64,000 nucleotides of DNA from a virus. The notes under the pieces are model-generated. The model was not told the origin of the DNA. It did no database searches and saw nothing but the letters and a program-made list of their open reading frames with translations. The stretch covers positions 1 through 64,000 of the IMG/VR virus record IMGVR_UViG_3300042471_001276; one strand, 5' to 3'. The translations under genes and the position numbers were made by a program. Below, piece after piece: positions 60,315-64,000 of this stretch (position 1 is the stretch's first letter; every line of letters starts with the position of its first letter).

Positions 60315-60900
60315 TCCATATAAAATAGTGGAGATGTTCGAAGAGGAGATTGCCGAATATACGGGAGCATCATATGCAGTTGCATTAGACAACTGTACTG
60401 ACGCATTGTTCTTATGTTGTACCTACTTAAAGGTGGAAGATGTTACGATACCTAAGAAAACTTATTTGTCGGTTCCACAAGCGGTAATGGCGTCAGGAGG
60501 CAAAGTATCATTTGACGACACGGAATGGAAAGGACTATACCAATTAAAACCATATCCGATATACGATTCGGCAAGAAGATTTACTTCAGGGATGTATATT
60601 CCAAATACATTTATGTGTCTATCGTTCCATCCCAAAAAGATATTAAAGATGAGAAAAGGCGGAATGATTCTAACTGATGACAAAGATGCTTATTCTTGGT
60701 TTAAGAAAGCAAGACACGAAGGTAGAGATGAAATTCCATACACGCAAGACAACATTAAATTCATGGGGTGGAACATGTACATGACACCACCTGACGCTGC
60801 TGAAGGGCTATGGATGATGACATCTATGCCGAAACACAATGAAGATACAATAGAAGATTATCCTGACTTAAGGAGAAACGATTTATATAAGGATATGTAA
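60304..60900 (+). CDS. Short DegT/DnrJ/EryC1 aminotransferase-like protein
   Basis: 198 aa, about half the usual 370 aa. 'EEEIAEYTGASYAVALDNCTDALFL' (cofactor region), D88 in 'IYDSARRF', and 'LSFHPKKILKMRKGGMILTDD' (quoted in parts: SFHPKK and GGMILTDD) with K112 as likely PLP lysine. The C-terminal domain is missing, although the gene has no sign of frameshift and ends cleanly. Such mini-DegT proteins may be active as oligomers. Would transaminate a keto-sugar. Confidence 0.78.
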   Translation: MKHNPYKIVEMFEEEIAEYTGASYAVALDNCTDALFLCCTYLKVEDVTIPKKTYLSVPQAVMASGGKVSFDDTEWKGLYQLKPYPIYDSARRFTSGMYIPNTFMCLSFHPKKILKMRKGGMILTDDKDAYSWFKKARHEGRDEIPYTQDNIKFMGWNMYMTPPDAAEGLWMMTSMPKHNEDTIEDYPDLRRNDLYKDM

Positions 60901-60944
60901 AAAGGGGTAGGGGATAAAACGCCAGCCGAACAACGACATATTAA

Positions 60945-61250
60945 TTATTCGGTATACTCTACCTCTACATTAAATCTATTTTCAAACCATTTAGTCATGA
61001 ACGGGATTATATCAAGGACACTCATCGCAAACAAATCACTCATAAATTTTTTAAATTGATTATTAATCCACAATCTGCCGTCAGTATTGTCAAACTCCAT
61101 AATATCATTCCAAGTATCATCTTCATTCTGAATATTATCTGAAATAATTATAAAAGGGTTAGAGTTAGATACAATCTTATCTTTTATCATAGAGTCAAGA
61201 TACTCGGACATGAAGTTATTTAATCTGCTTTCGGTGATGATATATTTCAT
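60945..61250 (-). CDS. Small protein with (I/L)xE leader
   Basis: 101 aa. Starts 'MKYIITESRLNNFMSEYL'. Acidic, aromatic-rich. Paralogue-like to the next gene only in the leader. Function unknown; possibly packaged. Confidence 0.65.
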   Translation of the reverse strand: MKYIITESRLNNFMSEYLDSMIKDKIVSNSNPFIIISDNIQNEDDTWNDIMEFDNTDGRLWINNQFKKFMSDLFAMSVLDIIPFMTKWFENRFNVEVEYTE

Positions 61251-61277
61251 ATTACTATAATTACAATGGGTCGGGGA

Positions 61278-61598
61278 TTAGCACTTCTCCCGACCTTTAA
61301 AATAAAACTCGGTACACTCAACATAGAACAAATCACTTAATATGTCATACATCATATCGTATTCCAAATGACTAAAATTCTCGTCATCATAAAAGTAGGG
61401 GTGGAGACAATCCATGAATACAGAGAAGAACTTCTTTTCAAACTTTTCATAATCGTCTATTCTACATATATCAAACTCCATAAGGTCATAAGTTTCTCTC
61501 AATGATACTTTAACCAAATCATATCTCCTCCTAATCCAAAAGAGTATAGTTTTATTAACCACTCTATCGTATTGTTCTTCTGTGATAATGTATTTCAT
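61278..61598 (-). CDS. Small protein with (I/L)xE leader
   Basis: 106 aa. Starts 'MKYIITEEQYDRVVNKTI', then an acidic, Tyr/Phe-rich part. Between it and the next gene is a GGTCGGGA hairpin (about 61267-61297) without a T run. Confidence 0.65.
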   Translation of the reverse strand: MKYIITEEQYDRVVNKTILFWIRRRYDLVKVSLRETYDLMEFDICRIDDYEKFEKKFFSVFMDCLHPYFYDDENFSHLEYDMMYDILSDLFYVECTEFYFKGREKC

Positions 61599-61607
61599 AT
61601 AACAAAA

Positions 61608-61874
61608 TTAAGCGAAGCTGACATCAACATAGTCACGACCATTTATTTGTTTTTCATTCAAAGAAGCCATTTTAAATAATGTTTCTATTTCCTCGCTAAT
61701 CTTTTTTTCAATAGAATATTCGGTGCTATTGGTTAATAATAAAACACCGTAACGTCTCATACCTCTAAAGAAATCAGATGAGATGATTACATCTGTTATT
61801 TCAGGATATTTTGGCATGACGATGGTCTCAATCATTCTTCTAAGAATATCCTCTTTTTCTTTATAGTGATTCAT
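61608..61874 (-). CDS. Small hypothetical protein
   Basis: 88 aa. First gene of a three-gene minus operon. N-terminal helix 'EKEDILRRMIETIVMPKY' is leader-like but less clear; 'DVIISSDFFRGMRRYGVLLL' follows. TATTTAT 4 nt before ATG. Confidence 0.65.
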   Translation of the reverse strand: MNHYKEKEDILRRMIETIVMPKYPEITDVIISSDFFRGMRRYGVLLLTNSTEYSIEKKISEEIETLFKMASLNEKQINGRDYVDVSFA

Positions 61875-61878
61875 GATA

Positions 61879-61885
61879 ATAAATA
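61879..61885 (-). promoter_or_regulatory. Late-type TATTTAT element, 4 nt before ATG
   Basis: TATTTAT-TATC-ATG on the minus strand. Confidence 0.5.
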
Positions 61886-61890
61886 CTAGG

Positions 61891-62748
61891 TTATAATATC
61901 TTTTTACCTTTCTTCATATTATCTACTCCCCATAATGGTTGCAAGTTTGTATAATGATTTAGTGATACCGCCTCATCTTTAGTTTTCGCTGAGGACAAAG
62001 GAACAATGTGGTCTATATGCCATCCTCTAAAACCATAGTTATCCCAAGACATTCCATCCACGAAGTTAGATTCTATATGTAGTTTTAATTCGGCGGGGGA
62101 ACAACCAATCATATCCAAAGTCTTCTTACTTATCTTACGGTTCATATTCTTAATCCTAAGATAACTCTTCAATCTAGAACGTAAGTTAAGACACAGTTTA
62201 AACATATCATCATTTTCCCTTCTTTTCTTAAAATAGTTCCTCTGTCTTGTCATGACCTTTTCTTTATTCTTTCTGTTGTACTCCGTCTTTTTCAAATTCA
62301 TGTGTGCAGCATTATCCATGTAGTACTTACTAACCACAATCTTTCTACATGCCCTACAGGTTGTATTCAATCCATCCTTAGCTAGTTTATGTTTTCCAAA
62401 ACATTCTTTATCTAATATTTCCTTACAGTCATAACAGTACTTCTTATTCTGAGATTCAGCAAGAGCGTGGATTCTCTCCTCCTCTAATATAACATCCATA
62501 GAAACACCTCTCTTCCACGCCCTCTTCTTAAGGTTGTCTTCACGTCTCTCCTCTTTAGTTCTTCCGTTCTTCTTTATTTTATTATTCTCCTTAACCTTTT
62601 CATACCACTCAGGATTCTTCTCTCTATGTATTCTACCTAACTCGGTGGAACATTTACTACAATAAGCCCTCACACCATTTCTATGCTTATGAAAGTTAGA
62701 TATAGGTTTTTCTTCATTACACGTATTACACACTTTTGTCTCCATCAT
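61891..62748 (-). CDS. HNH homing endonuclease-like protein with two zinc fingers
   Basis: 285 aa. Two CxxC...CxxC zinc modules (C7/C10/C30/C33 and a second near residues 104-133), a long basic helical linker, then a C-terminal HNH nuclease: 'GWHIDHIVPLSSAKT', 'LNHYTNLQPLWGVDNMKKG' (parts quoted). Free-standing HNH genes of this layout are typical phage homing endonucleases. Lies right beside the origin-like region, a common site for such elements. Host-type TACTTTTG 3 nt before ATG. Confidence 0.88.
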   Translation of the reverse strand: MMETKVCNTCNEEKPISNFHKHRNGVRAYCSKCSTELGRIHREKNPEWYEKVKENNKIKKNGRTKEERREDNLKKRAWKRGVSMDVILEEERIHALAESQNKKYCYDCKEILDKECFGKHKLAKDGLNTTCRACRKIVVSKYYMDNAAHMNLKKTEYNRKNKEKVMTRQRNYFKKRRENDDMFKLCLNLRSRLKSYLRIKNMNRKISKKTLDMIGCSPAELKLHIESNFVDGMSWDNYGFRGWHIDHIVPLSSAKTKDEAVSLNHYTNLQPLWGVDNMKKGKKIL

Positions 62749-62751
62749 TTA

Positions 62752-62759
62752 CAAAAGTA
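62752..62759 (-). promoter_or_regulatory. Host-type -7 element TACTTTTG, 3 nt before ATG
   Basis: TACTTTTG-TAA-ATG on the minus strand. Confidence 0.45.
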
Positions 62760-63479
62760 TTAATTTATATTTAGATTATCCAATCAATTCGTTCATTTCG
62801 GGACAAACACAATCCACTACACTATCGTTCCGTGGATGTCCCTTCATTCACTCATTCATTGTATAATCCTTTTTTATTGTAACCCACGTTACGGTAATCT
62901 ACATTACTATAATTCCCCCGCCTAAGTATGTTGTCCCCCACCTAATGAGAGGACATCGAATTACATGGTGTTTAGTAATCGTTAGTTAGATGATAAAAAA
63001 GAATATCGTGGATACCCACGATAAATAGGAATATCATATATTGACACGATATTATAATTTTCACACGACAAGATATTATAGAAAACCTACGGTATAAATT
63101 AGATATCTTCTACTCGTCCCACTTTATCCCACCATCTACGATATGTCCGTTGAAGGGGACTGTAATGGTCCATATGAGGGGTCATCTAAGATACCCTAAT
63201 ATTCGTTGAAGTCCTATTATAGGTCCCCTAAAGGGGACTCCCACGCCTTTATACTTACTAATCCTTTTTTTGCCAATATTCTTATGTAGTAAAAAACTGG
63301 TCCTCCTGATAGCGTCAGGGGGAAAAAAGTGGTCATTTCACATATGTGGCACAGGAAACGGTGGTAAAAAGTGGGGGGAAATGTTATATAGTGTGGGGGT
63401 CAAAACCCGTCAAAGGGATTATCCCCCATGTAACGCTCCCCTGACATTTTGACAAATCCAAATTTTTTCCCCTAAAAAG

Positions 63480-63488
63480 TTATCCACA
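63480..63488 (+). promoter_or_regulatory. DnaA box TTATCCACA
   Basis: Perfect match to the bacterial DnaA consensus. Confidence 0.6.
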
Positions 63489-63497
63489 ATAAAAAAG

Positions 63498-63506
63498 TTT
63501 TCCACA
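63498..63506 (+). promoter_or_regulatory. DnaA-box-like TTTTCCACA
   Basis: One mismatch to the consensus, 9 nt after the first box. Confidence 0.5.
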
Positions 63507-63535
63507 TGCAGACCCCTACAGACATAATGTCATGC

Positions 63536-63544
63536 TGTGGATAA
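63536..63544 (-). promoter_or_regulatory. DnaA box TTATCCACA, minus strand
   Basis: TGTGGATAA on the plus strand, inverted relative to the first two. Confidence 0.6.
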
Positions 63545-63596
63545 CTTTATTTTTATATGTTCCGCATGTATACTTAATGGTACAGACAATTTACAT

Positions 63597-63869
63597 ATGT
63601 ATACAATCGACACACTGACATATAAGATAGACCAAATAGAGGAGGGGAGAATAAGAATCACAGTACACCTCAACGAAGAGGTGGAGTTAGGGGCACTGTA
63701 TTTCGAGAAGGCCAAGAGGTCCTTCAATAGGAAACCTGTAAGCATGGATGCTTGGGCCTGTGTGGATGCAAAGGTCGAGGGGTTATACGTACATGGCGGG
63801 GATGAGATTACCCCCAAGGATATTGTGGCTAAATGTCAGTCACTTATTTCTTCTTGGTCAATGCGTTAA
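63597..63869 (+). CDS. Small hypothetical protein
   Basis: 90 aa from ATG 63597; an upstream GTG (63537) overlaps the DnaA box and is less likely. Richer in GC codons than neighbours. Beta-rich N-terminus, no motif. Converges with the minus-strand microprotein. Confidence 0.55.
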   Translation: MYTIDTLTYKIDQIEEGRIRITVHLNEEVELGALYFEKAKRSFNRKPVSMDAWACVDAKVEGLYVHGGDEITPKDIVAKCQSLISSWSMR

Positions 63870-63921
63870 ACACACCAAGAACAACATATCCAACGAATAC
63901 AGCTTTTACAAAGTTTTTCAT
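63844..63921 (-). CDS. 25-aa single-TM microprotein
   Basis: One hydrophobic helix (residues 4-20) and a KKK tail. ATGA overlap with the stop of the partial gene upstream supports translation. I recall similar 'MKNFVKAV' peptides in other phages. Confidence 0.5.
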   Translation of the reverse strand: MKNFVKAVFVGYVVLGVFNALTKKK

Positions 63922-64000
63922 ATCTTATTTTTTATATCATTCCAACAAATACTATACATGGTTTCAACCACACGAGCTTCAACCTCCTGAGGATGTTTGT
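63918..64000 (-). CDS. Partial CDS, C-terminal 26 residues (start beyond window)
   Basis: Open minus-strand frame ending at 63918; only 'HPQEVEARVVETMYSICWND' and a basic end are visible. Coupled by ATGA to the TM microprotein. No function can be given. Confidence 0.5.
   Translation of the reverse strand, partial: KHPQEVEARVVETMYSICWNDIKNKI

Larger units (their letters stand above)
62760..63596. other. Gene-free region, candidate replication origin
   Basis: About 840 nt without a convincing ORF. Contains AT-rich stretches (62985-63110) and palindromes ATCGTGG/CCACGAT (63005-63022) and GTCCCCT/AGGGGAC (63223-63238). Also present: a hairpin CCTCCTGA/TCAGGGGG (about 63302-63322), three DnaA-box-like 9-mers (63480, 63498, 63536), and repeated GGGGAC and CCCCTA words. 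Could be an origin or a packaging or regulatory region. Confidence 0.55.

Noticed and set aside
63270-63452. 60-aa ORF in the origin-like region
   Set aside because: No domain, no promoter, in a palindrome-rich gene-free stretch.

Overview
The window looks like part of the genome of a large tailed phage of the Bacteroidota. It is AT-rich and densely packed, with many 1-4 nt start/stop overlaps (ATGA, TAATG). It has almost no Shine-Dalgarno sequences, carries repeated Bacteroidota-type promoters (TTTG, about 19-20 nt, then TAnnTTTG), and encodes a lysis amidase, S74-chaperoned tail fibres, two DNA methylases and many conserved phage hypotheticals. I see no terminase, capsid or polymerase gene, so this is an accessory and late-gene part of a bigger genome.

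Layout. 0-2.6 kb: lysis module (amidase and two overlapping spanin-like genes). 2.6-7.2 kb: virion-type and small proteins, including an Hc1 histone-like protein. 7.2-15.8 kb: DnaJ, Dam-type methylase, a 'WCT'-domain/LRR protein, a DUF932 protein, a PcfJ-like protein, thioredoxin and glutaredoxin. 15.9-22.5 kb: three consecutive collagen-like (Gly-X-Y) fibres, each ending in an S74 intramolecular chaperone. 22.5-28.7 kb: two HExxH metallopeptidases, a second WCT protein and small proteins. 28.7-31.6 kb: DUF3310, APS kinase, 2OG-Fe(II) oxygenase, nucleotidyltransferase, DNA methylase. 31.6-36.3 kb: tagged virion-type proteins (hydrophobic translocator-like, peptidoglycan-binding, DHH-like), cobalamin adenosyltransferase, DUF192 and Nudix proteins. 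36.3-37.9 kb: an RNA locus with small structured RNAs, an initiator-type tRNA-Met and a large (about 860 nt) structured RNA. 37.9-45.9 kb: glycosyltransferase-like genes, an SPFH protein, a 2OG-oxygenase/sulfotransferase fusion, a zinc-ribbon-array protein, then a separate sulfotransferase and 2OG oxygenase. 45.9-54.1 kb: early-type genes, SAM decarboxylase, FkbM methyltransferase, two GT2 glycosyltransferases, UDP-galactopyranose mutase, a metallopeptidase-ParB-like fusion. 54.1-60.9 kb: cytidylyltransferase, a nuclease-like protein, and a sugar cassette (GT-like, BKACE, NeuD-type acyltransferase, mini DegT aminotransferase). 60.9-64 kb: small tagged proteins, an HNH homing endonuclease, and a gene-free stretch with DnaA boxes and palindromes that looks like a replication origin.

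How it may fit together. Two promoter grammars recur. TAnnTTTG (host-type) lies before methylases, DUF932, PcfJ-like, SPFH and RNA genes. TATTTAT lies before fibres and proteins with a short N-terminal helix ending in (I/L)xE, and is probably a late promoter. Both often sit 3-5 nt before ATG, which would give leaderless mRNAs. The (I/L)xE leader resembles the T4 capsid-targeting peptide cut by the prohead protease, so about 15 unrelated proteins here may be packaged in the head. Collagen fibres rich in Gly-Pro-Thr, three 2OG-Fe(II) oxygenases, several glycosyltransferases, APS kinase and two sulfotransferases suggest a phage-encoded pathway that hydroxylates, glycosylates and sulfates surface structures. 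The large RNA beside an initiator tRNA resembles in size and setting the GOLLD/ROOL class of giant phage RNAs and is the strongest candidate for something undescribed. All functions are read from sequence motifs; no searches were run.
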